Source: Thalassobius sp034670005 (GTDB lineage Bacteria > Pseudomonadota > Alphaproteobacteria > Rhodobacterales > Rhodobacteraceae). Taken from it: a stretch of DNA of 64,000 bases. The notes under the pieces were generated by a model that worked only from the letters and a program-made list of their open reading frames with translations, was not told the DNA's origin and made no database searches. This document shows, one piece after another, positions 27,449 to 36,842 of the stretch (positions are counted from its first letter, which is position 1; each line of letters starts with the position of its first letter). The stretch lies in NCBI RefSeq assembly GCF_034670005.1, contig NZ_JAXMOH010000005.1:62001-126000 (forward strand), in the 5' to 3' direction. A program made the position numbers and the translations under genes.

Positions 27449-28341
27449 TAGACGAGGCTGTTCTGAATTTTGCGCCCGGCTCGCTGATGCTGCTGAACGC
27501 GATCCTTGCTGTTGTGATGTTTTCCATCGCCATCGATCTGCGGCCTAGCGACTTCAAGCTGCTGGTGCAGGTGCCCAAACCGCTGCTTGTCGGGCTGCTG
27601 TCGCAATTCATCGTGCTGCCGCTGCTGACCTTCCTGATGATCCTCGCGCTTCAGCCACAGGCGTCGGTGGCGCTGGGTCTGACGCTGGTGGCGGCCTGTC
27701 CCGGGGGTAATATTTCCAACTTCATCACCCACCGCGCCGGTGGCAACACCGCATTGTCTGTGTCGATGACCGCGCTGGCGACGGTTGGGGCCATCGTGTT
27801 GACCCCGTTCAACATTGCGTTCTGGGGCGGTCTTTATGAACCCTCAGCGGCGATCCTGCGCGCGACCGAAATAGACCCGGTGCAGATCGCGATCACGGTC
27901 GGGTTGATGCTGATCCTGCCGCTGGTGCTGGGCGTGACGCTGAATGCCAAACGGCCCGGGCTGGCGGCGCGGATGCGGCGCCCGCTGCAATGGCTGTCGA
28001 TGGGGATTTTCGTGGCTTTTATCGTGCTGGCTCTGGCGGCCAACTGGGCGCAGTTTCTGGCCTATGCTGGCGGTATCGCGGGGCTTGTGGTGTTGCATAA
28101 TGCGCTGGCCTTTGGCGGCGGCTATGCCACCGCCACGGTGGCTGGGCTTTCGCCCTTCAACCGCCGGGCTGTCACGATCGAAACCGGCATCCAGAATTCG
28201 GGCCTCGGACTGGTGTTGATCTTCAGCTTCTTCGGGGGCTTGGGCGGCATGGCCGTGGTCGCGGCATTCTGGGGGATCTGGCACGCCATTTCCGGCATCG
28301 CGCTGGCCGCTGTCATGAACCGGACGAAGGCGCGCCGATGA
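27445..28341 (+). CDS. Bile acid:sodium symporter (BASS) family transporter
   Basis: 298 residues, almost wholly hydrophobic, with eight to ten membrane segments. Family features are the region LVAACPGGNISNFITHRAGGN (about residues 89-109), which matches the sodium-site PGG-x-S-N motif of BASS proteins, and ETGIQNSGLGL near residue 248, the second crossover motif. Relatives carry bile acids, pyruvate, pantoate or other organic anions with sodium. The start overlaps the monooxygenase stop (ATGA). Its place in the operon suggests uptake or export of the pathway compound. Confidence 0.88.
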   Translation: MIDEAVLNFAPGSLMLLNAILAVVMFSIAIDLRPSDFKLLVQVPKPLLVGLLSQFIVLPLLTFLMILALQPQASVALGLTLVAACPGGNISNFITHRAGGNTALSVSMTALATVGAIVLTPFNIAFWGGLYEPSAAILRATEIDPVQIAITVGLMLILPLVLGVTLNAKRPGLAARMRRPLQWLSMGIFVAFIVLALAANWAQFLAYAGGIAGLVVLHNALAFGGGYATATVAGLSPFNRRAVTIETGIQNSGLGLVLIFSFFGGLGGMAVVAAFWGIWHAISGIALAAVMNRTKARR

Positions 28342-29267
28342 CCAATATCCTGATCACCGGCGGGGCCGGAATGGTGGGCCGGGCCTTGGCTGACGAATTG
28401 CCATATGCCGATATCGTCGCCACCGATCTGGCGCGGGGAAAATTGCCGGACGCGGTGCGGTTTCGCAGGATGGACGTCACCGGCGCCGACCCCGCGCGGA
28501 TCATCGCGGAAGAAACCCCCGACGTCGTGGTGCATCTGGCGTCGATCGTCACCCCGCCGCCGGGGATGACCCGGCAAGACGCCTATGCCGTCGACGTGAC
28601 CGGAACCCGCAACGTGCTCGACGCCTGCGTGAAACAGGGGGTGAAACGGCTGGTGGTGACCAGTTCGGGCGCCGCCTATGGCTATCACGCCGACAACCCG
28701 GTGCCGCTGCGCGAAACCGATCCTTGCCGGGGCAATGCCGAATTCGCCTATTCCGACCACAAACGGCTGGTCGAGGAAATGCTGGCCGAGGCGCGCAAAA
28801 CGCATCCCGACCTGGAACAGGTGGTGTTGCGGGTCGGAACCGTGCTGGGGGCAGGGGTCGAAAACCAGATCACCGCGCTGTTCCATCGCCCGCGAATTCT
28901 GGCGATCCGGGGCAGCGACAGCCCGTTCGTTTTCATCTGGACCCGCGATCTGGCCCGGATCGTCAAACGGGCGGCGACGGACGGCCCGCCGGGCATCTTC
29001 AACGTGGCGGGTGACGGTTGGCTCAGCGTCGATGATCTGGCCCGCGCCTTGGGAAAACCGGTGCTGCGACTGCCTGCCTGGGCACTGAAGGCGGCGCTTG
29101 GGGTTGCGCATCCGCTACGCCTGTCGCGCTATGGACCTGAACAGGTGCGGTTCCTGCAATACCGCCCGGTGCTGGCCAATGACCGGCTCAAGCAGGTGTT
29201 CGGCTATGAACCAGAACTCAGCTCTGCCGCGGTGTTCACCCTGTGGAAACGGGGGGCAGGTCTATGA
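28338..29267 (+). CDS. NAD-dependent epimerase/dehydratase-type extended SDR
   Basis: 309 residues with an N-terminal Rossmann nucleotide site GGAGMVG (residues 8-14), D-x-A near residue 32, a VHLAS motif near 66, the SSGAAYG strand near 113 and a YSDHK catalytic pair near residue 138. This is the extended SDR pattern of sugar epimerases, dihydroflavonol-type reductases and 3-beta-hydroxysteroid dehydrogenases. The substrate cannot be read from sequence. It overlaps both neighbours by four bases, so it is translated together with the transporter and the second SDR. Confidence 0.82.
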   Translation: MTNILITGGAGMVGRALADELPYADIVATDLARGKLPDAVRFRRMDVTGADPARIIAEETPDVVVHLASIVTPPPGMTRQDAYAVDVTGTRNVLDACVKQGVKRLVVTSSGAAYGYHADNPVPLRETDPCRGNAEFAYSDHKRLVEEMLAEARKTHPDLEQVVLRVGTVLGAGVENQITALFHRPRILAIRGSDSPFVFIWTRDLARIVKRAATDGPPGIFNVAGDGWLSVDDLARALGKPVLRLPAWALKAALGVAHPLRLSRYGPEQVRFLQYRPVLANDRLKQVFGYEPELSSAAVFTLWKRGAGL

Positions 29268-30025
29268 AGACGGCGGTGATTTCGGGCGGCAATGGCGGGC
29301 TGGGACGGGCTTTGGCAGCAGCGCTGGAAGCCAAGGGATGGCACTGTGTGCTGATGGACGTGAATATCGACGGGCTGGACCCGGGCGAAACCCGGACACC
29401 GGTGCAAGTGGACCTGACCGACGCGGCAGCCCTGCGGCAGGCAGCGGCGAAGGTGATCACGGCGCGCCCCTCCATCGACATGGTGATCTATAATGCCGGG
29501 GTGTCGCAGATCGGTCCCTTCGCCGGGACCGATGAGGCCAGTCACCGGCGGGTGTTCGAGATCAATTATTTTGCCGCAGTGGGCATGGCCCGCGCCTTTC
29601 TGTCGGCCGTGCGCCAATGCGGCGGTACCCACCTGGCGATTTCATCGGTCGCAGGCTTTGCGCCGCTGCACAACCGTACCGCATATGCTGCGTCGAAACA
29701 TGCGTTGGAGGGGTTCTTTGGATCGCTACGTTCCGAAGAAGCCCCCTTCGGTGTGCGTACGCTGATCGCTGCACCCAGTTTCGTGGCGACCAATATCGGC
29801 AATGACAAACGCTCCGGCGATGGGATCATGCGGCCCGGCGCGGCGGCGGACGGGGTCGATTACATGCTGCCCGATGATGCTGCGGCGGTGATCCTGCGCG
29901 GTGTCGAAAAAGGCCGGGAATTCATCCCGGTGGGCCGGGTGGCAAGGCTGGCATCGTGGATGATGCGTGCCTCGCCACGGTTTTATCAATGGGCAATGCG
30001 GCGCAACATCAGCGGTCAGCATTGA
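29264..30025 (+). CDS. Short-chain dehydrogenase/reductase (classical SDR)
   Basis: 253 residues. Cofactor loop SGGNGGLGRA (about residues 7-16), NAG strand (YNAGVSQIG), catalytic Ser in SSVAG and YAASK (Tyr/Lys pair near residues 148-152). These are the marks of a classical SDR using NAD(P)H. ATG 29264 overlaps the previous stop by four bases; an in-frame codon at 29243 is less likely. It closes the four-gene operon. Two oxidoreductases, a monooxygenase and an organic anion carrier together suggest catabolism of an oxygenated or cyclic compound, which is inference. Confidence 0.85.
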   Translation: MKTAVISGGNGGLGRALAAALEAKGWHCVLMDVNIDGLDPGETRTPVQVDLTDAAALRQAAAKVITARPSIDMVIYNAGVSQIGPFAGTDEASHRRVFEINYFAAVGMARAFLSAVRQCGGTHLAISSVAGFAPLHNRTAYAASKHALEGFFGSLRSEEAPFGVRTLIAAPSFVATNIGNDKRSGDGIMRPGAAADGVDYMLPDDAAAVILRGVEKGREFIPVGRVARLASWMMRASPRFYQWAMRRNISGQH

Positions 30026-30128
30026 GCGACCCTGCGCCCCGGCGCGTTTTTCGCCGTTCCACCCCGGGGCGAGGGCTTGACACTTCGCGGCACAGCCAGT
30101 CCTCTCGCGTCGAAAGGCAGGGAAACTC

Positions 30129-31373
30129 ATGCACACCAAATTCGACAGGGAACTCGAAGATCGTCTCGTCCGCTACGCTGCAATCGACAGCCAGAGCGAC
30201 GAAGACTCGTCCACGTCCCCCAGCACGGATATTCAATTCGATATTCTGCGATTGCTGGAAACCGAACTGACCGAAATCGGGGCGCAGGATGTCCAGCTCA
30301 CCGATTACGGCGTCGTTCTGGCAACGATCCCGGGCACTGTTGACGGGCCGACCGTCGGGTTGCTGGCCCATGTCGATACTGCGCCGCAATTCAATGCCAC
30401 CGGCGTCAAGCCCCGGGTCATCCGGGGCTATAATGGCGGCGATATCAGTTTCCCCGACGACGCATCGCTGGTGCTGTCGCCGCAAGTGTCGCCCTATCTG
30501 GCTGGCAAGCAGGGGCATGACATCATCACCGCCTCGGGCACCACGCTGCTGGGCGCAGATGACAAGGCGGGTGTGTCGATCATCATGACTGCCGCCCGCC
30601 ACCTGCTGGAAAATCCCGATATTCCGCATGGCCCGGTCCGCATCGCCTTCACCCCGGACGAAGAAATCGGGCGCGGCGTGTCCCAGCCCTTGCCCAAGGA
30701 TCTGGGCGCCGATTTCGCCTATACCTTTGACGGCGGCAAGGTGGGCGAGATCGAGTATGAAACCTTTTCCGCCGACGGGGCCGAAATCACGATCACCGGC
30801 GTGTCGATCCATCCCGGTTTCGCCAAGGACAAGATGGTGAACGCCATCCACCTTGCGTCCAAAATCATCCAGACCCTGCCACAGGCCACCATGACGCCCG
30901 AAGTCACCGATGGGGTCGAGGGATTCATTCATGCCACCGAAATGACCGGCGGATCGTCGGAGATGAAGATCAAGCTGATCCTGCGCGATTTCGAACGCGA
31001 AGGTTTGGCCGAAAAGGGTGAATTGCTGCGACAGGTCTGTGCTGCGGTGCAGGCCACCGAACCGCGCGCCACCATCACCTGCAATATCCGTCCGCAATAC
31101 CGCAATATGCGCTATTGGCTGGAAAACGACATGACCCCGGTCGACCTGGCCCGCGATGCCTGCCGTGAACTGGGAATGGACCCGGTTTCGGTGCCGATCC
31201 GGGGCGGCACCGACGGGTCGCGGCTGACCGAAATGGGCGTGCCGACACCAAACCTGTTTACCGGGATGCAGAATATCCACGGCCCGCTTGAATGGATTTC
31301 GGTGCAGGACATGGCGGTTGCGACCGAATTCTGCCTGACGCTTCTGGGGCTGGCCGCGAAAGGCAATAAGTGA
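30129..31373 (+). CDS. pepT: Peptidase T (tripeptide aminopeptidase)
   Basis: 414-residue cytoplasmic M20-family metallopeptidase removing the N-terminal residue from tripeptides. Zinc ligands and catalytic motifs are in place: HVDTAP (about residues 79-84), GADDKAG (about 138-144), PDEEIGRG (about 176-183) and GGTDGSRL near residue 357. Length and these motifs match PepT rather than other M20 enzymes. AGGGAAAC lies just before the ATG. It is 103 bases downstream of the SDR gene and may have its own promoter. Confidence 0.94.
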   Translation: MHTKFDRELEDRLVRYAAIDSQSDEDSSTSPSTDIQFDILRLLETELTEIGAQDVQLTDYGVVLATIPGTVDGPTVGLLAHVDTAPQFNATGVKPRVIRGYNGGDISFPDDASLVLSPQVSPYLAGKQGHDIITASGTTLLGADDKAGVSIIMTAARHLLENPDIPHGPVRIAFTPDEEIGRGVSQPLPKDLGADFAYTFDGGKVGEIEYETFSADGAEITITGVSIHPGFAKDKMVNAIHLASKIIQTLPQATMTPEVTDGVEGFIHATEMTGGSSEMKIKLILRDFEREGLAEKGELLRQVCAAVQATEPRATITCNIRPQYRNMRYWLENDMTPVDLARDACRELGMDPVSVPIRGGTDGSRLTEMGVPTPNLFTGMQNIHGPLEWISVQDMAVATEFCLTLLGLAAKGNK

Positions 31374-31437
31374 CCCCGACAGGCAGGCCATGGGCTGGTG
31401 TCGGTATCGCAATTTGAACGGCTGAAGGGATAGACGC

Positions 31438-32745
31438 GTGGACCTGACCGGAATTCGTCACAGCCCGTATTGGCTTGAACAGGTGGGGCCTGCCCCGGAT
31501 ACGTCCGGGCCGCTTCCGGCCAAGGTGGATGTTCTGGTGGTCGGCGCGGGCTATACCGGCCTGAACGCGGCGATCATGACCGCGCGCGGTGGACGTTCGA
31601 CGCTGGTCGTGGATGCCGAAGATCCCGGATTCGGCTGCTCAACCCGAAACGGCGGTCAGGTCAGCACCAGCGTGAAACCTTCGCTGCAGGCACTGTCGGC
31701 GAAATTCGGGGCGCATAAGGCGCGCGCGATACGCGACGAAGGTGCGCAGGCGTTGGACTGGATCGGGGATTTCGTGGCTTCTGAAGGGCTGGATTGCGAT
31801 TTCCGCCGCTCCGGGCGATTTCATGCGGCGCATACGCCGGGCCATTACGAAGCGCTGGTGCGCGACGCAGAGCTGATGCGCCGCCGCGAAGGCATCGAAA
31901 GCTTCGCTGTCCCCCGCCATGACCAGCGCAGCGAACTTGGCACGGACAGCTATTTTGGCGGCGTCGTATTCCCGCGTCACTGCGCCTTGCAGCCGGCGAA
32001 ATATCATCGTGAACTGCTGCGCCTCGCCATCGCGGCGGGAACGCAGGTGGTCGGGCACTGCACCGTTTCAGACATCGAAAGGACCGGCGCGGGATTTGCT
32101 GTAAAAACCGCCAATGGCACGGTTTTGGCGCGCGACGTGATCGTTGCCACCAACGGCTATAGCGGCAAACTGGTGCCTTGGCTGGCTCGTCGGGTGATCC
32201 CGATCGGCAGCTACATCATTGTCACCGAAGACCTGCCGGAACAACTGGTCGATGACCTGTTTCCAACCGACCGCGTTGTCGGCGATACCTGTAAGGTCAT
32301 CTATTACTACCGCGCAACACCGGACCGCAGGCGGGTTTCCTTCGGCGGTCGCGTTTCAGCCGGAGAGATCGACCCGCATATCAGCACCCCAAGACTTTAT
32401 CAGGCGATGTGCCGGATTTTTCCCGAACTCCGCGAGTATCGGGTGTCGCACGCTTGGAACGGTATGGTGGCCTATAGTTTCGACGAATTGCCGCATATCG
32501 GCATCCATGACGGGGTACATTACGCGCTGGGCTACTGCGGGTCCGGGGTCTCGATGGCAGGCTATTTGGGGATGCGGTTGGGTCAGAAAGTACTGGGCCT
32601 GTCCGAAGGCAGGACGGCTTTCGACGATCTGCGTCATCCGACCCGCCCGTTTTATACCGGCAAACCTTGGTTCCTGCCCGCAGCGGTGGCTTGGTACAGA
32701 TGCAGGGATCAGGTGCAACACCACTGGGCGCAGCGGATGAAGTAA
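31438..32745 (+). CDS. FAD-dependent amine oxidase-like protein (DAO family)
   Basis: 435 residues with an FAD-binding Rossmann site VVGAGYTGLNAA (about residues 34-45) and the RNGGQVSTS segment found in gamma-glutamylputrescine oxidase-like members of the DAO family. The end, FYTGKPWFLPAAVAWYRCRD, is typical of this group. The likely reaction is oxidation of an amine or amino acid, with putrescine-type substrates possible. GTG 31438 is the start, with AAGGGA eight bases upstream. A terminator follows. No other polyamine genes are nearby, so the substrate is uncertain. Confidence 0.82.
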   Translation: MDLTGIRHSPYWLEQVGPAPDTSGPLPAKVDVLVVGAGYTGLNAAIMTARGGRSTLVVDAEDPGFGCSTRNGGQVSTSVKPSLQALSAKFGAHKARAIRDEGAQALDWIGDFVASEGLDCDFRRSGRFHAAHTPGHYEALVRDAELMRRREGIESFAVPRHDQRSELGTDSYFGGVVFPRHCALQPAKYHRELLRLAIAAGTQVVGHCTVSDIERTGAGFAVKTANGTVLARDVIVATNGYSGKLVPWLARRVIPIGSYIIVTEDLPEQLVDDLFPTDRVVGDTCKVIYYYRATPDRRRVSFGGRVSAGEIDPHISTPRLYQAMCRIFPELREYRVSHAWNGMVAYSFDELPHIGIHDGVHYALGYCGSGVSMAGYLGMRLGQKVLGLSEGRTAFDDLRHPTRPFYTGKPWFLPAAVAWYRCRDQVQHHWAQRMK

Positions 32746-32818
32746 AGCTGTTCGATGGAACCAGACTTGCGAAACACCGACCCGTGCCGTTCACGTTTTC
32801 GGTGAAAACTTTCAGACT

Positions 32819-32850
32819 GGGTGCCCGTTGTTCGGGCACCCATTGTTTTC
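32819..32850 (+). terminator. Rho-independent terminator between convergent flavoprotein genes
   Basis: Perfect stem GGGTGCCCG / CGGGCACCC (32819-32827 with 32833-32841) followed by ATTGTTTTC. Confidence 0.85.
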
Positions 32851-32864
32851 TGACTGGCGCAGGG

Positions 32865-34793
32865 TCAACTTTGGTTCGCGGGCAGCAGGAAGCGTTCGAA
32901 GAAATCCGACAGATATTCACGCGCCTCCAAAGGCAACACATGGGCGATGTATTGATCGGGACGGACCACGATCATGCAACCCCGGTCGCGGTCAATGCCG
33001 CGCATGTCAAAAATGTCACCCGCCCCTTTGTGATCCACGCAGAAGATTTTCGAATGATCCTGCAAACCCAGTTTGCCCGTTCTGGGCTTGAGCAGTGACG
33101 GCATGTCCTCATAGGCAAGCTGGTCGAAGGTCTGTTGGAACACCGCCCGCAGGTCGATGACCGCGTCGATATCTTCATCCGCGCGGGTGAATTTCACCAC
33201 CGGCGAGGCCGGATCGGATTCAAGCCAGTCGGCAAGCGTGTGGATCTTCGACCCGCGATCCGAACTATCGTCTTTCCCGGCAAAGGCGTAAATCCGCCAC
33301 CGGCCATCGGCTTCTGCGGCATGGCCAAGCTGCATCTGCTTGGCATCCGACAGCCGCACCACCGGGGCCGAATGGAACCGGCGACCGATCTCTTCGCCGG
33401 TGGCCAGACCCTGATGGGCCGGGGCGCCAACCAGTGCCGATTGATGATACTGCACCGCCAGCCCACCGGTGAATTCAAGGTTCTCGATGAACTGTTTCTG
33501 AAACCTCGGCATGTCGGACCCGTCGAGTTCGGATTCCCCCGGCGGGGCGGACATGATCCTTGCCCATTCGTGGTCGGTATCGACCAGCCGCTTGGCTTCG
33601 GCCCAGCGTTCCGCCGAATAGCTGTGCAAAAGGTGCGGCTCGGACCGGCCCTGCAGCACATGCGCCAGCTTCCAACCAAGGTTGAACGTGTCCTGCATCG
33701 AAACATTCATTCCCTGACCCGCCTTGGGGCTGTGGGTGTGGCAGGCGTCACCGGCGGTAAAGACGCGCGGGAAACGGGTCTCGGCTTCGCCCTCGGGCAC
33801 GTCGTCGAACTTGTCGGTCATCCGGTGCCCGATTTCGTAAATCGACCACCACACCACCTCTTTCACGTCGATCGTGTAGGGCTGCATGATCCGGTTTGCC
33901 GCCACGATCATGTGCTCGGCGGTGAAATTGCGGCTGCTGACGCGCTCGTCTTCGTTCAGCTTGTCCAGTTCCACATACATCCGGAACAGGTACCCGCCCT
34001 CGCGCGGCAGGATCAGCACGTTGCCCTCATGCGCCGATGTGATCAGGCATTTCTGTCGCACGTCGGGGAAATCGGTATTGGCAAGGATATCCATCACGCC
34101 CCAGGCCTGATGCGCGGCATCGCCATGCAGCGTGCCGCCGATCGCCTTGCGAACATTCGACCGTGCCCCGTCGCAGCCGACCACGTAATTGGCCCGCACG
34201 GTTTTCGTCGCGCCCGCGTTCACCCCGGTATTTTCCAGCGTCACGGTGACCGGGTGATCATCGGTCGTGGTGTCGATGGTCAGATCCCGAACCGCCCAGC
34301 CATAATCGGGTTCCAGCCGCGAAGCCGAATTTTTCATCACGTCAAGGAACAGTTCATGCACCCGCGCCTGATTGATCAGAGTGTGGGGCATTTCGGATGA
34401 ATCGTCTGCCACATCCTGCACCCGGCCAATCCGCCTGATATGCGCGGGATTTTCCGGGTTGGGGGTCCAGAAGGCGGTCTGGTTCACCCAATAGCTTTCG
34501 CGCTTGACCGTTTCGGCGAAGCCGAAAGCCTGGAACATCTCCATCGTGCGGGTGTTGACGCCATCGGCCTGACCCTTTTCGATCGGGCCGGGTTTGCTTT
34601 CGACGATCATCGTGTCGATCTCAGGAAATTGCGACAGTTGAGCCGCAAGGCAAAGCCCCGCCGGCCCGCAGCCCGCGATCAGCACGTCGACCTTTTCGGG
34701 CAATGGCGCGAAGGGACCGCGATCGCGGCGGCACGGAGCTGCGGTCTTGATGTCCGGGTCACCCCCACGAAATCCGTCCACATAGAATTGCAT
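32865..34793 (-). CDS. FAD-dependent aromatic hydroxylase, 3-hydroxybenzoate 4-monooxygenase-like
   Basis: 642-residue class A flavoprotein hydroxylase. FAD site GCGPAG (about residues 41-46), DG motif CDGARSNVRKAIGG near residue 215, and GDACHTHSPKAGQGMNVSMQD near 340. A C-terminal thioredoxin-like dimerisation domain runs from about residue 470, as in phenol hydroxylase and MobA. The length fits 3-hydroxybenzoate 4-monooxygenase (about 639), which makes protocatechuate; phenol 2-monooxygenase is the main alternative. ATG 34793 follows GGAGG. The promoter region carries a long palindrome but no regulator is adjacent. It fits the aromatic catabolism theme of the window. Confidence 0.82.
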   Translation of the reverse strand: MQFYVDGFRGGDPDIKTAAPCRRDRGPFAPLPEKVDVLIAGCGPAGLCLAAQLSQFPEIDTMIVESKPGPIEKGQADGVNTRTMEMFQAFGFAETVKRESYWVNQTAFWTPNPENPAHIRRIGRVQDVADDSSEMPHTLINQARVHELFLDVMKNSASRLEPDYGWAVRDLTIDTTTDDHPVTVTLENTGVNAGATKTVRANYVVGCDGARSNVRKAIGGTLHGDAAHQAWGVMDILANTDFPDVRQKCLITSAHEGNVLILPREGGYLFRMYVELDKLNEDERVSSRNFTAEHMIVAANRIMQPYTIDVKEVVWWSIYEIGHRMTDKFDDVPEGEAETRFPRVFTAGDACHTHSPKAGQGMNVSMQDTFNLGWKLAHVLQGRSEPHLLHSYSAERWAEAKRLVDTDHEWARIMSAPPGESELDGSDMPRFQKQFIENLEFTGGLAVQYHQSALVGAPAHQGLATGEEIGRRFHSAPVVRLSDAKQMQLGHAAEADGRWRIYAFAGKDDSSDRGSKIHTLADWLESDPASPVVKFTRADEDIDAVIDLRAVFQQTFDQLAYEDMPSLLKPRTGKLGLQDHSKIFCVDHKGAGDIFDMRGIDRDRGCMIVVRPDQYIAHVLPLEAREYLSDFFERFLLPANQS

Positions 34794-34843
34794 TTCGGTT
34801 CCTCCTCGTCCTGCGGTCTGCGCAATAGGTCTGAATGCGACAA

Positions 34844-34902
34844 TTAGTAATTGCACTACCTAACTTGAGTCAAGCATTAATAAGCGTACGACTTATTAAT
34901 GC
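34844..34902 (-). promoter_or_regulatory. Promoter with upstream palindrome for the aromatic hydroxylase gene
   Basis: On the minus strand a perfect 11-bp inverted repeat GCATTAATAAG-N7-CTTATTAATGC (34874-34902) directly abuts TTGACT (34868-34873), followed 18 bases later by TACTAA (34844-34849). The palindrome sits just upstream of the -35 element, the position expected for an activator or for a repressor blocking polymerase. No regulator gene is next to it. Confidence 0.65.
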
Positions 34903-35128
34903 AGAATGCATCGGCTTCAGCACCGTGACCAGTTGCCCCCTCCAAGCATGGCGCGCCTATACTGTCGGCGCGCAAGGTGGGCGGGATCGGGCTGGAATCC
35001 TCTCGATCACCCGGCGCCCGAACGATTTGAACGGCTTGACAGTTGTCTTGCGCGGGACGCGCCTGAGCGCGCGCCGCGCCGACGATCTGGGTCTGACCGG
35101 GATTTGCCCCCCTTGCCGGGCTATCGGA
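34903..35128. other. GC-rich gap with no convincing gene
   Basis: The stretch from the palindrome to the CofD-related gene's stop. One open frame (34906-35136, plus) has arginine-rich, low-support composition and overlaps the neighbouring stop; I do not call it a gene. No terminator or repeat was seen. Confidence 0.35.
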
Positions 35129-36316
35129 TCATGTGAGCGACAACAGGGCTTCGCACACTTTTACCGGATCGTATCGCTGCGGATTGTCCGCCTTCTTCAG
35201 GGGCAAAGCCACCAAGGGAAGGCCGAAACGCGCCTTGAGTTGCGCGGTTTCTGCGGCGTCGAAACTGTCGCCATCGCACAGCACCACGCTGATCAGATCC
35301 GCGACCGGACAATCCGCACCGGCATCCGCCCGCAAGGCAGCAAGGATCGCCGCCACCTGATCGGTCAGGCTCATACCGGGGCATTCAGGATCGGAGCCAA
35401 GGCTGGGCAGGTAAACCTTGGGCACGCGCCGCTGCGCGATCGACCGTCCGGTGTGTTTCGGCAGCAGGTTCGCAATCACGCTGCTATACAGACTGCCGGG
35501 CGGGTAGCAGATCAAATCGGCCTGCCCGATAAGCTTGCGGTTGCGCTTGGGCAGGACAACGTCGTCGCGCGACAGCCGGGCACCGTTCTGCGACAGGAAC
35601 AGCTCGCGGATTGGCGCGGTGATCGGGGCCACTTCCTTTCCGGTCATCAATCGTTGCGTCGGCACCATGCTGCCATCGCTCAATACCGCCCCGATATCGA
35701 GATTTTGGTCCACGATCGCCCGCACGGTCCCCTGTACCGCCACCATCTTGGACATCAGAAACAGAACCGGTTCCAGCGCCCGGTCATTGGCCAGATACCC
35801 GCCCGCCAGTATCAGGTTGCCGACGCTGGCCCCGGCAAAATCGAAATCCGTTGGGCACTGGGCCGCAAAGACCTTGATTTGCGACAGGATCAGGCTTCGC
35901 ATCGGTTGGGAAATCGCTTTCATCAAGCGGTGGCACCCGTCCAGAAGTTCAGTGAATTCCGCCGACAGTTCCGCCGCTGACGCCCGCGCCGGCAACCGAT
36001 AGGAAAACAGCCGGAAAATATCAGGCTGACCCAGCACGGATTCGTCGGCCAGCGCCATCAGGCGGCTGCGAAGATCACCGACCGCAGGCATCCCGAACGC
36101 GTCCCGCAGAACCTGAGAACTGCCACCGCTGTCGAACGGGGTGATCAGATGGATCGAATTATGAGTGTAAAGCTTGAGAACCTGAGCGATCTCGTTCAGC
36201 GCGCTGCCGCCCGAAAAAAACAACATCAGCGGCCCCAGATTGGGCAGGCTCCGGGCCCGTGCCACGCGCAATGTGTCGGGAAATTCCGCGTTGCGGGTGA
36301 TCTGAAGGTCTGACAT
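35129..36316 (-). CDS. CofD-related protein of a GAK-type system
   Basis: 395 residues related to 2-phospho-L-lactate transferase CofD and the YvcK group. It shows FFSGGSALN (about residues 33-41), TPFDSGGSS near 60, GDLRSRL near 79, GNLILAGGYL near 168 and DLICYPPGSLYSSV near 272. These are the CofD/YvcK nucleotide-sugar and phosphate-binding loops. ATG 36316 follows GGGAGG. It is divergent from the Nudix gene by 64 bases, so the whole cluster may share one control region. The GAK-type assignment rests on the neighbouring ATP-grasp, HprK-related and amphi-Trp genes. Its reaction is unknown. Confidence 0.85.
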   Translation of the reverse strand: MSDLQITRNAEFPDTLRVARARSLPNLGPLMLFFSGGSALNEIAQVLKLYTHNSIHLITPFDSGGSSQVLRDAFGMPAVGDLRSRLMALADESVLGQPDIFRLFSYRLPARASAAELSAEFTELLDGCHRLMKAISQPMRSLILSQIKVFAAQCPTDFDFAGASVGNLILAGGYLANDRALEPVLFLMSKMVAVQGTVRAIVDQNLDIGAVLSDGSMVPTQRLMTGKEVAPITAPIRELFLSQNGARLSRDDVVLPKRNRKLIGQADLICYPPGSLYSSVIANLLPKHTGRSIAQRRVPKVYLPSLGSDPECPGMSLTDQVAAILAALRADAGADCPVADLISVVLCDGDSFDAAETAQLKARFGLPLVALPLKKADNPQRYDPVKVCEALLSLT

Positions 36317-36380
36317 TCTCGAAGCCTCCCGAAGACCCGCGCATCCGATACAATTCTGTTTCATTTGGACTTTACCACCC

Positions 36381-36842
36381 ATGGACAAGACGTCGAATGG
36401 ATTTCTTGCAGGCCTGCGTCCCTGCGCGCGGGCGGTGATCGTACGGAACGGAGAATTGCTGGTGCAGGTCAAATCCAAACCGGCCCGCGGGAAATACCTG
36501 TCTCTGCCCGGCGGCAAGCAGGAACCGGGCGAAACGCTGATCCAGTGCGTGATCCGCGAATGCGCCGAAGAAATTGGCGCGACCGTCACCGTGGGGCCTT
36601 TGCTGCATGTGGCCGAAGTTTTCCGCAACAAGACCGGCCAGCGCCGTCACCAGATCGATATTTTATTCGCCTGCTCAGTCCCTGCGGATTACGTGCCCCG
36701 GCTTGGCCCGTATCCGGACCGGTCACAGATCGCGACCGCATGGGTGCCGGTGCAAGAGGCCGCACAGCGGCTGCACCCGGCCTTCGGTGCCGCACTGACC
36801 GACAGCGATCCCGCTGTTTATCTGGGCGTCTATGATGACTAA
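36381..36842 (+). CDS. Nudix hydrolase
   Basis: 153 residues with a complete Nudix box G-x5-E-x7-RE-x2-EE-x-G from Gly45 to Gly66, so hydrolysis of a nucleoside diphosphate linked to another group is expected. The core begins ARAVIVRNGELLVQV. A specific substrate cannot be read; the strong basic start (KSKPARGKYLSLPGG) is common to the group. It overlaps the PhoU/APH gene by 11 bases and heads the seven-gene operon. In this setting it might recycle a phosphorylated product of the cluster, which is inference. Confidence 0.88.
   Translation: MDKTSNGFLAGLRPCARAVIVRNGELLVQVKSKPARGKYLSLPGGKQEPGETLIQCVIRECAEEIGATVTVGPLLHVAEVFRNKTGQRRHQIDILFACSVPADYVPRLGPYPDRSQIATAWVPVQEAAQRLHPAFGAALTDSDPAVYLGVYDD

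Noticed and set aside
34906..35136. 76-codon plus-strand frame between the aromatic hydroxylase promoter and the CofD-related gene
   Set aside because: Random-looking, arginine-rich sequence that runs into the stop of the convergent gene.
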